This document shows positions 17,701-25,801 of a DNA stretch of 64,000 nt, piece after piece (the stretch's first letter is position 1; each line of letters starts with the position of its first letter). The position numbers and the translations under genes are program-made. This DNA is from Algoriphagus hitonicola (GTDB lineage: Bacteria > Bacteroidota > Bacteroidia > Cytophagales > Cyclobacteriaceae), in assembly GCF_900113375.1 (NCBI RefSeq), contig NZ_FOPC01000001.1, positions 558,001 through 622,000 of the forward strand. The letters run 5' to 3'. Under the pieces are notes generated by a model, which was not told the DNA's origin, ran no database searches, and saw only the letters and a program-made list of their open reading frames with translations.

Positions 17701-18573
17701 GGACATTATCGCTCGGCAGATCCGGGATTGATTTATTTTTCGAATACTCATTTTTATGGAAACCGATTGGAGACTTTGCCGGATTATGCCGTAATCAAAG
17801 CTGGAAAAACGCCTTTTACCTGGGAAAAAGTCGAAGGAATCTGGGAAAATCAAATCAATCGACTAGAATCAGAGGTGGTACTGAATCGGGTCAGGATGAT
17901 CCGAAAAGAAGCTCCAACTGATTCCATCGGAATCGTGACTGGCAATTATTTTCAGATGGAGCTGATTCGAGAGACACTTTGGAAAGAGGGTTTTCAGGAT
18001 TCAGATATTAAAGTTCGTAATATTGAAAATGTGCAGGGAGATGAGTTTGATCAAGTGGTTTTGTCCTTGGGTTATGCTCCAAACCGGGAGGGAAAACTGA
18101 TTACTAATTTTGGTTTGTTGGGCAAGTCAGGTGCTGAAAATCGATTGAATGTCGCAATTACCCGGGCTAGAAAAATGCTGCATGTCATTTCTTCTATCGA
18201 ACCAGAAGAGTTTCGTTCCGGTCAACTTAATAATCCGGGTTTAGCCTTATTGAGGGAGTTTTTGACTTGGGTCAAAGTGCAAAGCCATGCCCGTGATATT
18301 CCAGCTCCGGAGTTGAAAGTGGCAGGATTCGAGTTGGATTGGAGTTTGAAAAAATACCTAATCAAATCTGATCCATCCTATGCTAAAGAGATTCCTTCTG
18401 CGGTGATGGATTTACTTTTTACTGATGCTGAAGGCAATCAAAAAGCAATTTTAACCGATGATCAGCGATTTTTTGATGCTCCCACAGCCAAAGCAGCTAT
18501 GGCCTATCATCCGATTTTATTGGAGGAAAAAGGTTGGGAATGGGAGTGGAAATGGAGTAGGTTTGGGAAATAA
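14710..18573 (+). CDS. Large SF1 (UPF1-like) helicase with DUF4011-type N-terminus
   Basis: A 1287-residue protein. The N-terminal ~280 residues begin LTDLSTKNRSLYLPKLDG, in the style of DUF4011 proteins. The split helicase core has Walker A GPPGTGKS (308-315), a long helical insertion (about 380-880), Walker B IFDEASQCP (Asp930-Glu931), VVAGDSKQLRPSDF, VRNIENVQGDEFDQVV and the arginine-finger motif NRLNVAITRARK (near 1144). The last ~100 residues (MDLLFTDAEG... EEKGWEWEWKWSR) look like a reduced restriction-endonuclease-like tail such as those ending many DUF4011 helicases. Its role could be nucleic-acid repair or defence; neither is shown. The coding sequence abuts the SDR gene. Confidence 0.85.
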   Translation: MPESIFQTYLHRLTDLSTKNRSLYLPKLDGFGMLDLRDFDFLIGEPAFEILRKSIEGKKKIRLAPDLDPRSGDANQVSKALSRMAFRDQLTQEETGEQSLYLAWLFVEGKLINGQVVRGPLLLKSVQLIKENSFWNLISEENWQWNPAFLLAWRHATGDQLPESFSDELLENLPKDSLEFRTALSRLISEHFAIQVQSNILENQVLPFPNSQISLDQERFSEGKVSLRPYAVLGQFAQKGSFLFSDYEELMEGHAEPSLEELFRKLFISEKNETQIREENLFPVFPLDASQESALIKVRQGKSLVIQGPPGTGKSQLIANLVSDYIARGKKVLVVSQKRAALDVVFERLEIAGFGSFLGLVHDFRADQKLLFEKIKTQIESIEEYQGQNRGIDAIQLERELSQLSKTISRLSGKFEDVRSALFDEKLAGIPIKALYLQAELNGPAFSHPKLLQLKLEQAKQFEQDFRIFTKYQNRFTGSFWENRISFTAVQPSDFALISKVLFNLENHRIQLPEVLSGEKGKPVLHAIWSGREFLEKIEKLQFSLIQLSNPETDFRFIFDPNEQKSISKTHKFLIEAMDISKSWRFELGEDLEKLNKELEMILPLSQRFFGKLQARYSKSKFRLVFQTLAQNQLVLDFNNLRDLQKECQSKLQIQAMEKDLPTSTFCKSKGQFSTDLNQVEKLLTWKKNWDEFPEIQDLIDWEKLSFSEFNSYLADIRKYSEELAANLFSYRLWLTEAQFLDLLEKGLQSVFPDNPLNWSSVFTELKGFDQFLDGWNFRELGEKLGEDFPQSALNEAVSTFWNGWRLAWIGEIERQHPALSEMGSLRLSHEMDELKNAILEKRKNARHLALLRLSERAAEHLEYNRLGNQVTYRDLLHQVSKKRQKWSIRKLITELEEEVFRVLPCWLGSPETVSAVFSTSQMFDLVIFDEASQCPVERGLPAMLRGKQVVVAGDSKQLRPSDFYQVKWESDEEGMEYEAESLLELAAHFFENLQLRGHYRSADPGLIYFSNTHFYGNRLETLPDYAVIKAGKTPFTWEKVEGIWENQINRLESEVVLNRVRMIRKEAPTDSIGIVTGNYFQMELIRETLWKEGFQDSDIKVRNIENVQGDEFDQVVLSLGYAPNREGKLITNFGLLGKSGAENRLNVAITRARKMLHVISSIEPEEFRSGQLNNPGLALLREFLTWVKVQSHARDIPAPELKVAGFELDWSLKKYLIKSDPSYAKEIPSAVMDLLFTDAEGNQKAILTDDQRFFDAPTAKAAMAYHPILLEEKGWEWEWKWSRFGK

Positions 18574-18890
18574 GAAAGATAAAGTTATAAAATTGAAGAA
18601 TTGTTAATATTGAATGGAGTTCAGTAGGCAGTTGCAGTTTTCAAAATGTTAACGTCAGAAGGCTGAAAAGTAGGATGATACTTTTTAATTTCTTATTATG
18701 AATTGTAAATCATTCAATAAATAATTTTTATCATTATTATGAGTGAGTAATAATTTGTTTTATCAAAATTTCAATTGCTAGAGTCTTATTCTATGATTCT
18801 CTGTCTTACTTCTAGCGTCTTTTATCTAAAATTGTTTGATAAATCATTCATAAATAAGTATATTTGAATATAATAAATGATTAATCAGTC
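18574..18890. promoter_or_regulatory. Spacer with repeated AAATCATTCA motifs upstream of hipB
   Basis: 317 very AT-rich bp. The motif AAATCATTCAATAAATAA occurs at 18707-18724 and again, one base shorter, at 18841-18857. A matching inverted half (AATGATT) lies at 18877-18883, next to the hipB start. Such repeated and inverted sites are what a HipB-like autorepressor would bind. A tract near 18625-18675 resembles the spacer after mce. No gene is seen. Confidence 0.5.
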
Positions 18891-19229
18891 ATGACTATCG
18901 AGCAGCTTTCAGATATGGCTATCCTGCAGATGATCGGAGACTTCATCAAAAAGAAACGGATAGGCATCAATAAGACTCAGGATGAGTTGGCTACCGAGGC
19001 CGGGATGAGTCGTTCTACGCTAAGTTTGCTAGAGCGGGGTGAGAAGGTGAATCTGATCACCTTGATTCAGGTTTTGCGTGTCTTGGGGGAGTTGCAATTG
19101 TTGGAGGCTTTTGAGGTTAGTCAGCAGATCAGTCCGCTCGAATACATCAAGCTACAAAAGAAAAATCAGCGTCAGCGGGTAAGGCATACGGATATTGCTG
19201 CTGAGGATGATCGCCCTTCAGAATGGTAG
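18891..19229 (+). CDS. hipB: HipB-like antitoxin, XRE helix-turn-helix
   Basis: A 112-residue protein with a Cro/XRE-type helix-turn-helix (residues ~14-70; NKTQDELATEAGMSRSTLSL followed by LERG) and a polar C-terminal tail. As in other hipBA loci it precedes the hipA-like gene, and the two coding regions overlap by 7 bp. It should bind its own promoter and neutralise the kinase; the AAATCATTCA repeats upstream are candidate operators. Partner and regulation are inferred from family knowledge. Confidence 0.87.
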   Translation: MTIEQLSDMAILQMIGDFIKKKRIGINKTQDELATEAGMSRSTLSLLERGEKVNLITLIQVLRVLGELQLLEAFEVSQQISPLEYIKLQKKNQRQRVRHTDIAAEDDRPSEW

Positions 19230-20524
19230 TAGCAGCAGAAATCTGGATTTGGGATCGGCTTGCAGGGGCGGTTCTTTGGGATGAGACCAAACAGTTAGCA
19301 AGCTTTGAGTTTGACCGTGGTTTTTTGCGATCTGGCTGGGATATTTCGCCTATTTTGATGCCTCTTTCTCAGGGAAATCGGCTTTATTCCTTTCCCGAAA
19401 CACGCAGTGACAAAGGCGATGGTTTTGATGCCTTCAGGGGGCTTCCGGGACTGTTGGCAGACATGCTTCCCGACAAGTACGGAAACCACCTGATCAATAC
19501 TTGGCTAGTTCAAAATGGCCGTCCTTCCAACAGTTTAAATCCCGTGGAATTGCTCTGTTTTATCGGAAAAAGAGGAGTGGGAGCATTGGAAATCAAGCCT
19601 GCTTTGCGAAAGGAAAGCCTGAAAGCGAGTTCCTTGGAAATTGACAGTTTGGTAGGAATCGCCCAGAAAGTGCTGAATGTCAAAGAAAACTTTCAAACCG
19701 ATCTTTCTCAAGAAGAGGAATCAGCATTGGCGGATATCTTGAAAATCGGTACTTCTGCTGGTGGGGCAAGGGCAAAGGCAGTGATCGCATTTAATCCTAA
19801 AACCGGAGAAGTGAAGAGTGGTCAGGTGAAAGCGCCAAAAGGCTTTTCGCATTGGATTATCAAGTTTGATGGAGTGCATGATTCTCAGTTTGGATCTAGT
19901 GCGGGCTATGGAAGAGTAGAGATGGCCTATTATCTGATGGCACTTGAGGCAGGAATAGAGATGAATGAATGTCGCTTACTGGAAGAAAACGGGCGGGCAC
20001 ATTTTATGACCAAGCGCTTTGACCGAACCGATTCAGGAGAAAAAATCCACATGCAGAGTCTCTGTGGCATTAGGCATTTTGACTTCAATCAGGTTGGAAT
20101 GTATAGTTATGAACAAGCTTTTGAAACAATGCGGATGTTAAGATTAACTTATCCGGAAGCGGAGCAGCTGTTTATCCGAATGGTGTTCAATGTGCTGGCT
20201 CGTAATTGTGATGATCACACCAAGAATTTTGCCTTTCTGATGGATCAAAGTGGCAAATGGAGGCTTTCTCCTGCCTTTGATATTTGCCATGCTTACCGGC
20301 CCGGTAGTCTCTGGGTAAGTAGCCAATCTCTTCAGGTCAATGGAAAACGAGAAGGAATCACTGAGGATGATTATTTGGAAGTAGCCCGAAAGATGAATAT
20401 CAAAAAACCGGATGAAAAGATAAATCAGGTAAAAACGGCGGTCAAAAAATGGAGCCATTTTGCCGAGGAAGTCCAAGTAGAACAGAAGTTGCGCGATTCG
20501 ATTCAGAAAACACTTTTGGTCTAA
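19223..20524 (+). CDS. hipA: HipA-like serine/threonine-protein kinase toxin
   Basis: A 433-residue HipA-family kinase. Landmarks are the N-terminal couple_hipA region, PGLLADMLPDKYGN, GTSAGGARAKA (176-186; the regulatory-serine/ATP-loop equivalent, Ser178), the lysine strand WIIKFDG, the catalytic loop NCDDHTKNF (328-336) and the metal-binding LSPAFDI near residue 350. E. coli HipA inactivates glutamyl-tRNA synthetase by phosphorylation and induces persistence; the target here is unknown. All key residues appear intact, so the toxin is probably active and held by the overlapping hipB product. Confidence 0.9.
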   Translation: MVVAAEIWIWDRLAGAVLWDETKQLASFEFDRGFLRSGWDISPILMPLSQGNRLYSFPETRSDKGDGFDAFRGLPGLLADMLPDKYGNHLINTWLVQNGRPSNSLNPVELLCFIGKRGVGALEIKPALRKESLKASSLEIDSLVGIAQKVLNVKENFQTDLSQEEESALADILKIGTSAGGARAKAVIAFNPKTGEVKSGQVKAPKGFSHWIIKFDGVHDSQFGSSAGYGRVEMAYYLMALEAGIEMNECRLLEENGRAHFMTKRFDRTDSGEKIHMQSLCGIRHFDFNQVGMYSYEQAFETMRMLRLTYPEAEQLFIRMVFNVLARNCDDHTKNFAFLMDQSGKWRLSPAFDICHAYRPGSLWVSSQSLQVNGKREGITEDDYLEVARKMNIKKPDEKINQVKTAVKKWSHFAEEVQVEQKLRDSIQKTLLV

Positions 20525-20579
20525 TGTCTGATTTCAAGGGGGCTGGTAAATATTAAGAACCTCATCAGTTTAAAGCTCC

Positions 20580-21350
20580 TTACATATAGCCAACCACTGT
20601 GTAAACGACTATTCCAATCCATTCTTTCACTAGCTTGGTCCAGTACTCCATCGAAAAAGGATCAGGAAAAAACAGAGCAGGAAAGTCATACTTCACGTCA
20701 TGGGAATAATAATCGGTCGGAAAAGTGACCGTATTCAATCCCACCTTGTCAAAGCAACCTTTGGCCCTATACATATGAAAGGCTGAAGTGATGAGGACAA
20801 ACTCCTGGTCGGTGGAAATGCCATTTTGCTCCAAAAAAGTTTTGGTGAACTGAGCATTTTGGGCCGTATTTTTTGCTTGATCTTCAATGAGAATATCCGA
20901 TTCCGGGACTCCGGTCATCACCAAGAATCTCTGTAATAATTCAGCTTCTGATTGCGGATTGATTGGATTGAGGCCTTGACCACCGGTAATGAGGATTTTT
21001 TTGATTTTGCCCATTCGATAGAGTTGCAGAGCGTGGGTGATGCGGTCTGCGCCTTTATTAAAAAAGGTTCGGTCGGTTGCTGTTTTGCTTAGATTAGTGA
21101 CTCCGGTGAGAACAATGCCGATTTCATGTGTTTCGATTTCTTCAAAAGGTTTGAACTCGGGTTCCCAAGCCAATAAGGCCAGATTAGATAGGAATGGATT
21201 GGTAAAAAAAAGTAAAAGTCCAATGCCTGCCCAAACCAACTTTTTTCCCCATGATTTACGGATATAAACTGCGCCAGAGACGATCAAAATCAGCACGATT
21301 GTCAGCGGCATCGCCAAAAAACTCAGAAACTGGGAGAGGTAGAAGAACAT
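20580..21350 (-). CDS. YdcF-like DUF218 membrane protein
   Basis: A 256-residue protein with two N-terminal membrane segments (MFFYLSQFLSFLAMPLTIVL and a second near residue 45) followed by a DUF218 domain: IGIVLTGV, ITGGQGLN, the NTAQNAQFTK segment and ITSAFHMYRA. Related proteins (ElyC, SanA, YdcF) act in envelope or cell-wall lipid metabolism in E. coli; the specific role here is not known. I chose the ATG at 21350 because the frame upstream opens only with a TTG at 21407 and adds a poor, non-membrane extension. It stands alone between the hipA gene and the HI0074-family gene. Confidence 0.82.
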   Translation of the reverse strand: MFFYLSQFLSFLAMPLTIVLILIVSGAVYIRKSWGKKLVWAGIGLLLFFTNPFLSNLALLAWEPEFKPFEEIETHEIGIVLTGVTNLSKTATDRTFFNKGADRITHALQLYRMGKIKKILITGGQGLNPINPQSEAELLQRFLVMTGVPESDILIEDQAKNTAQNAQFTKTFLEQNGISTDQEFVLITSAFHMYRAKGCFDKVGLNTVTFPTDYYSHDVKYDFPALFFPDPFSMEYWTKLVKEWIGIVVYTVVGYM

Positions 21351-21398
21351 GGAAGGTTTGATTTTGGGTGTAAAGAAAAGCGGGAAGGATGGAATTTT

Positions 21399-21482
21399 CA
21401 AACTCAATTTTCAATGATCAATTATCAGGTGGAGGATCCTTGGTTATTGAGTTAGACCAATGGAAATTGATCATTGAGTTTG
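21399..21482. repeat. Imperfect inverted repeat
   Basis: CAAACTCAAT...GATCAATT at 21399-21423 faces AATTGATCATTGAGTTTG at 21465-21482. The arms are complementary over 18 bp, apart from a short insertion in the left arm. It lies in the divergent spacer between the DUF218 gene and the HI0074-family gene and may be a decayed small repeat element or a cruciform-forming regulatory site. Confidence 0.55.
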
Positions 21483-21539
21483 GTCTTTGATTTTTCTCCC
21501 AAGGGAATTGTGGTAAATTGAACCATAAACTCTAAAGGT

Positions 21540-21947
21540 ATGGAAAAGGATATTCGTTGGATTCAGCGTTTGGATAATTTCCTCAAGGCGGTAAATCTCC
21601 TTGTGGAAGTAGAATCTTTAGATTTGGACGAACTTTCTCAATTAGAAAAAGAGGGGATTGTCCAGCGATTTGAATATACCTTGGAATTGGGATGGAAGAC
21701 GCTGAAGGATAAAATGGAGTTTGATGGATTAATTTTGGATCGTATTTCTCCAAAAGTTGTTATAAAAGAAGCTTTTCAAGCCAAGTACATCGATCAGGTT
21801 GAGGTTTGGCTGGAAATGATTAATGATTGGAACTTACTCAGTCATAGTTATGATTTAGAGACCTTTGAGGCGGTTATTCCTGATATACAGTCTGTTTACA
21901 CACTTTTGTTAGCCTCACTGGCAAAAAAACTTTCAGAAATTTACTAA
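21540..21947 (+). CDS. Nucleotidyltransferase substrate-binding protein, HI0074 family
   Basis: A 135-residue helical protein (RWIQRLDNFLKAVNLLVEV, RFEYTLELGWKTLKDKM, WLEMINDWNLLSHSYD). It matches the HI0074 substrate-binding/HEPN-like family, which pairs with a minimal nucleotidyltransferase. The next gene is exactly such a partner, joined by TAATG (stop and start share one base). These pairs form two-component modules related to HEPN-MNT toxin-antitoxins. The RxxxxxH RNase motif of true HepT toxins is not evident here, so toxicity is doubtful. Confidence 0.83.
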   Translation: MEKDIRWIQRLDNFLKAVNLLVEVESLDLDELSQLEKEGIVQRFEYTLELGWKTLKDKMEFDGLILDRISPKVVIKEAFQAKYIDQVEVWLEMINDWNLLSHSYDLETFEAVIPDIQSVYTLLLASLAKKLSEIY

Positions 21948-22280
21948 TGGAAACCTTCGGCCTAAGCGTTAAATCCTTCGAAATCCTAAAGCGTATTTTT
22001 AGTAAATACCCTGCCATTTCTAAGGTCAAAGTCTATGGTTCGCGTGCCAAAGGAACTTACAGCGAACGCAGTGATTTGGATTTGATGATCTTTGATGATC
22101 TTTGATGAGATTGAGCGAAAAGTTTTGGGTGAGATTTGGATGGAAATCAATTCCAGTGATTTTCCCTTAACTGTCGATCTTCAGGTTTGGAAGGATATTA
22201 AAAATGAAAACTTGAAAGAACACATCACCAGGGTTGGAAAGGTGTTTTATTTAGCTTCTCGTCAGAAAACCAAGGTTTAA
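21947..22280 (+). pseudogene. Minimal nucleotidyltransferase (MntA/HI0073-like), frameshifted
   Basis: The start reads METFGLSVKSFEILKRIFSK and then VYGSRAKGTYSERSDLDLMI, containing the nucleotidyltransferase GSxAxG and SDxDL motifs. A 10-bp unit (TTTGATGATC) is duplicated at 22081-22100 and shifts the frame, giving a stop at 22103 after 52 codons. Removing one copy restores a 107-residue protein ending in VFYLASRQKTKV. The downstream half keeps good coding quality, so the change is recent. It may be a real mutation, reversible slipped-strand switching, or a sequencing/assembly error. Confidence 0.85.
22081..22108 (+). repeat. 10-bp tandem duplication breaking the nucleotidyltransferase gene
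   Basis: TTTGATGATC is present twice in tandem, followed by a partial third copy (TTTGATGA). Because ten is not a multiple of three, the extra unit shifts the reading frame just after the catalytic SDLDL motif. Confidence 0.9.
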
Positions 22281-22281
22281 A

Positions 22282-22590
22282 TTAATTGATTCTGTTGTTT
22301 ATCAAGTAATTACCACCAACCACAGCGATTATCGCCCCAACCAAAGTAACTATCAGGGTAATTCCTGAGCTCAAGTGTGGGGCTTCAAGCCACCTAGAAA
22401 TGACATAGGAAAGTAATGAAATTACCCCCATAGCGGTAAACAATAGAAATCCATAGAAGGGTAACCCATTCCTCTCTGTGTTTTCTCGCTCTTTTTGAGA
22501 TAGACTATTGTAGCCGGCAAGGATATTAGGATAAACTCTTACGATGAGTCCGATTGCCAAAAAAATAATACCTGATAGGATGGATCCCAT
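22282..22590 (-). CDS. DUF3784-like small membrane protein
   Basis: A 102-residue protein with three hydrophobic segments (residues ~4-20, 47-66 and 77-96). The short soluble motif NILAGYNSLSQKERENTE between the first two is the hallmark of DUF3784 proteins. Function of the family is unknown. It converges on the broken nucleotidyltransferase gene, with the two stop codons 1 bp apart, and looks like an independent small gene. Confidence 0.72.
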   Translation of the reverse strand: MGSILSGIIFLAIGLIVRVYPNILAGYNSLSQKERENTERNGLPFYGFLLFTAMGVISLLSYVISRWLEAPHLSSGITLIVTLVGAIIAVVGGNYLINNRIN

Positions 22591-22717
22591 AATCTTCTTA
22601 TTTAAAAATGCTTTTCCAATTATACTCCTAAAATAGTTAGCGAGCTTTGAAAAACAAGTTTTCTACTAATTCAGTTATACCGCTATTATTTTATTGGGGG
22701 ATCTGTATTTTTACTCT

Positions 22718-25663
22718 ATGCTTTCAAACCAATCGAATCTAGTACCTCAACTGGAAAAACTGGCCACCCAACTGGAGGGTAGCTTGCAGTTTGACCGACT
22801 AACCCGGACGCTCTATGCGACCGATGCCTCCGTCTATCGGGAGATGCCTTTGGCGGTTGCTTTTCCCAAGTCGGAGTCGGATATCCAACAGCTCATTCAC
22901 TTTGCTACGGAACACGGTACTTCCTTGATTCCACGTACGGCAGGTACTTCCCTCGCCGGACAATGCGTGGGCAACGGCATCGTAGTTGATGTGTCCAAGC
23001 ATTTCACGCAAATATTGGAATTCAATAAGGAGGAACGCTGGATTCGCGTTCAGCCAGGTGTAGTTCGGGATGAGTTGAATCGTTTTTTGAAGGCCCATGG
23101 GTTATTTTTTAGCCCGATCACTTCCACCGCCAACCGGGCCATGATCGGTGGAATGGTGGGAAATAATTCCTCAGGAACGACTTCCATTGTCTATGGGGTG
23201 ACACGGGATAAAGTGATTTCGCTGAACACCATTCTCAGCGACGGAAAAAAAGTGGTTTTTGAAGAAATCTCCCAAGATGATTTTGATAGGAAGTGCGGAC
23301 AGAATGATCTGGAGGGACAGCTCTATCGGCAAATTTTCGACGAACTCAACAATCCCGAGATCCGGGAAGAAATTCATGCCCAATTCCCCAAAAAGTCCAT
23401 CCATCGTCGAAATACGGGTTATGCAGTAGACGAATTGCTAAAAACGGAGCTTTTCGAGGGTAACCAAAAATTCAACTTCTGCAAGTTATTATCTGGTTCG
23501 GAAGGCACCTTGGCTTTTACCACCGAAATCAAAATCAGCCTCGATCCACTTCCAGATCCCATAGAAATCGTCGTGGCGGCCCATTTTGAAAGTATCCACG
23601 AAAGCATGAAATCCGCCCAAGTCGCCATGAAGCATCCGGCGACAGCAGTGGAACTAATGGATAAAATTATCCTGGATTGTACTAAAGAAAGCATCGAATA
23701 CTCCAAAAACCGCTATTTCGTGGAGGGAGATCCGGAGGCGATATTGATGATCGAGTTTCGAGGAAAAACATTTGAAGAGGCAATGGCAAAAGGGGAGGCT
23801 TTGGTTGAAGACCTTAATAAAGCCAAGCTGGGCTATGCCTATCCCATCATCGAGCCGGAAAAGGTGGCTTCTGCTTGGTCCCTTCGGGCTGCAGGTTTGG
23901 GATTACTGGCTAATATTCCCGGTGATCCCAAGGCGGTGGCCTGCATCGAAGATACGGCAGTGGATATTGATGATTTGGCAGACTACATCGATGAGTTTGA
24001 TCAGATGATGGTAGCTTTCAATCAAAAACCGGTGCATTACGCCCATGCGGGTGCCGGAGAAATCCATTTGCGTCCTGTTTTGGATTTGAAGACTCAGGAA
24101 GGAGTGGAGGATTTTTACAAAATCTCCCGTGCCTCTGCTGAGTTGGTGAAAAAATATCAAGGGTCGTTATCGGGAGAACATGGAGACGGTCGGGTGCGTG
24201 CGGCTTTTATTCCCTTGATGGTGGGAGAAAAAAACTACCAACTTTTCAGAAGGATCAAATCCACTTGGGATCCGAAAAACATCTTCAATCCGGGCAAAAT
24301 CGTGGATGCTGCACCGATGAATCAATTTCTGCGCTATGAACCGGGCATGCAAACTCCCGAGCATAAAACGGTCTTGGATTTTTCCAATGTGGGAGGAATC
24401 CTTCGCTTGGCGGAGAAATGCAACGGCTCTGGAGATTGCCGCAAACTTCCGGGTTCGGGAGGGACGATGTGTCCCAGTTTCATGGCCACTCGAAATGAAA
24501 AAGATACGGTTAGAGGCAGAGCAAATACGCTTCGGGAGTTTTTGACTTTGGATAAAAAGGAAAACGCCTTTGATCATCCTGAGATCAAGGAGGCCTTAGA
24601 TCTTTGTTTGAGTTGTAAAGGCTGCACTGCCGAATGTCCCTCCAATGTGGACATGTCAAGCATGAAAGCGGAATTTCTCTATCAATATCAAAAAACACAT
24701 GGAGTTCCCCTCCGATCCAAGGCTTTCGCCTACATTAATGAACTCAATGAATTGGGAGCGAAAGTACCTTCAATTGCCAATTTCTTCCTGAAAAACTCCT
24801 TTACCGGAGGTTTGATGAAATCAGTTCTGGGAGTAGCTCCAAGCCGGAATTTACCTGAAATCAGCCATTTCAGTCTTAGGAAGTGGTATAAAAAGAACTA
24901 TGCTTCGATTTCTGGGCCATCTGAAATAATCAAATCCGTGTATTTCTTTGTGGACGAATTTACCAACCATAATGACACGGAGATAGGAATCAAAGCGATA
25001 TCGCTATTGAAAAAGTTGGGATATGAAGTGAAAGTTATCGATCATGAAGAAAGCGGGCGCTCTGCCCTTTCCAAAGGCCTTTTGCTGAAAGCTAAAAAAC
25101 ATGCAGAAGCGAATGTTCGAATTTTCGATAAGCTGATCGATGGCAATTCTCCTCTAATTGGATTAGAACCTTCGGCGATTTTGAGTTTCCGTGATGAATA
25201 TCCACGGATTGTTGGTAAAGATTTGGTCGAAGGAGCCAAGAAACTTAAGTTTCACGTCAAGCTGATTGATGAGTTTTTGGCGCAGGAGACAGCCTCAGGG
25301 AATATCAAAGCGGAATCATTTACAGACAAAACCCAAAAAATCAAGCTTCACGGACATTGCCATCAGAAGGCGCTTTCTTCTCTGACTTGGACGCAAAAAA
25401 TCCTTTCTCTTCCGGCAAACTATTCGGTGGAAACGATCCCGAGTGGCTGCTGTGGAATGGCAGGTAGCTTTGGGTATGAAAAAGAACATTTCGAAGTTTC
25501 ACAGCAGGTAGGAGAGTTGGTGCTGTTTCCGGCGGTGAGAAATACCGAAGAAACCACCTTGATTGCAGCGCCAGGGACTTCTTGCCGCCATCAGATTGCA
25601 GACGGCACAGGCCGAAAAGCCAAACATCCGGTGGAGATTCTTTGGGATGCTTTATCGATTTAG
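22718..25663 (+). CDS. Fused FAD-binding and Fe-S oxidoreductase (D-lactate/glycolate dehydrogenase type)
   Basis: A 981-residue fusion. The N-terminal half is a VAO-type FAD domain (GTSLAGQCVGNGIVVDVSKH, NNSSGTTSIVYGVTRDKV) with FAD-oxidase C (HAHAGAGEIHLRP, SGEHGDGRVR). Next come cysteines of an Fe-S region (CNGSGDCRKL, CLSCKGCTAECPSNVDM) and then a CCG heterodisulfide-reductase-like domain ending in LHGHCHQKAL and PSGCCGMAGSFGYE. It should oxidise a 2-hydroxy acid, probably D-lactate, at the inner membrane face and pass electrons to quinone; the substrate is inferred. A TTG at 22694 precedes the ATG chosen at 22718. Single gene, upstream of the LytTR regulator. Confidence 0.88.
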   Translation: MLSNQSNLVPQLEKLATQLEGSLQFDRLTRTLYATDASVYREMPLAVAFPKSESDIQQLIHFATEHGTSLIPRTAGTSLAGQCVGNGIVVDVSKHFTQILEFNKEERWIRVQPGVVRDELNRFLKAHGLFFSPITSTANRAMIGGMVGNNSSGTTSIVYGVTRDKVISLNTILSDGKKVVFEEISQDDFDRKCGQNDLEGQLYRQIFDELNNPEIREEIHAQFPKKSIHRRNTGYAVDELLKTELFEGNQKFNFCKLLSGSEGTLAFTTEIKISLDPLPDPIEIVVAAHFESIHESMKSAQVAMKHPATAVELMDKIILDCTKESIEYSKNRYFVEGDPEAILMIEFRGKTFEEAMAKGEALVEDLNKAKLGYAYPIIEPEKVASAWSLRAAGLGLLANIPGDPKAVACIEDTAVDIDDLADYIDEFDQMMVAFNQKPVHYAHAGAGEIHLRPVLDLKTQEGVEDFYKISRASAELVKKYQGSLSGEHGDGRVRAAFIPLMVGEKNYQLFRRIKSTWDPKNIFNPGKIVDAAPMNQFLRYEPGMQTPEHKTVLDFSNVGGILRLAEKCNGSGDCRKLPGSGGTMCPSFMATRNEKDTVRGRANTLREFLTLDKKENAFDHPEIKEALDLCLSCKGCTAECPSNVDMSSMKAEFLYQYQKTHGVPLRSKAFAYINELNELGAKVPSIANFFLKNSFTGGLMKSVLGVAPSRNLPEISHFSLRKWYKKNYASISGPSEIIKSVYFFVDEFTNHNDTEIGIKAISLLKKLGYEVKVIDHEESGRSALSKGLLLKAKKHAEANVRIFDKLIDGNSPLIGLEPSAILSFRDEYPRIVGKDLVEGAKKLKFHVKLIDEFLAQETASGNIKAESFTDKTQKIKLHGHCHQKALSSLTWTQKILSLPANYSVETIPSGCCGMAGSFGYEKEHFEVSQQVGELVLFPAVRNTEETTLIAAPGTSCRHQIADGTGRKAKHPVEILWDALSI

Positions 25664-25801
25664 AAGTGAGATTTGTTAGCAGCAAAAATAGCGTATGGTG
25701 AATACGATTTTGACTTTTTCCCTCAAAAAATCAAAAAAACAAATCGAATACTAATTTGATTTTAGGTAGTATTGAATGGTGAGTTTATTTAAAGAAGACT
25801 G

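Noticed and set aside
24167..24577. Antisense frame of 136 codons within the FAD/Fe-S dehydrogenase
   Set aside because: Shadow of a strongly conserved coding region.
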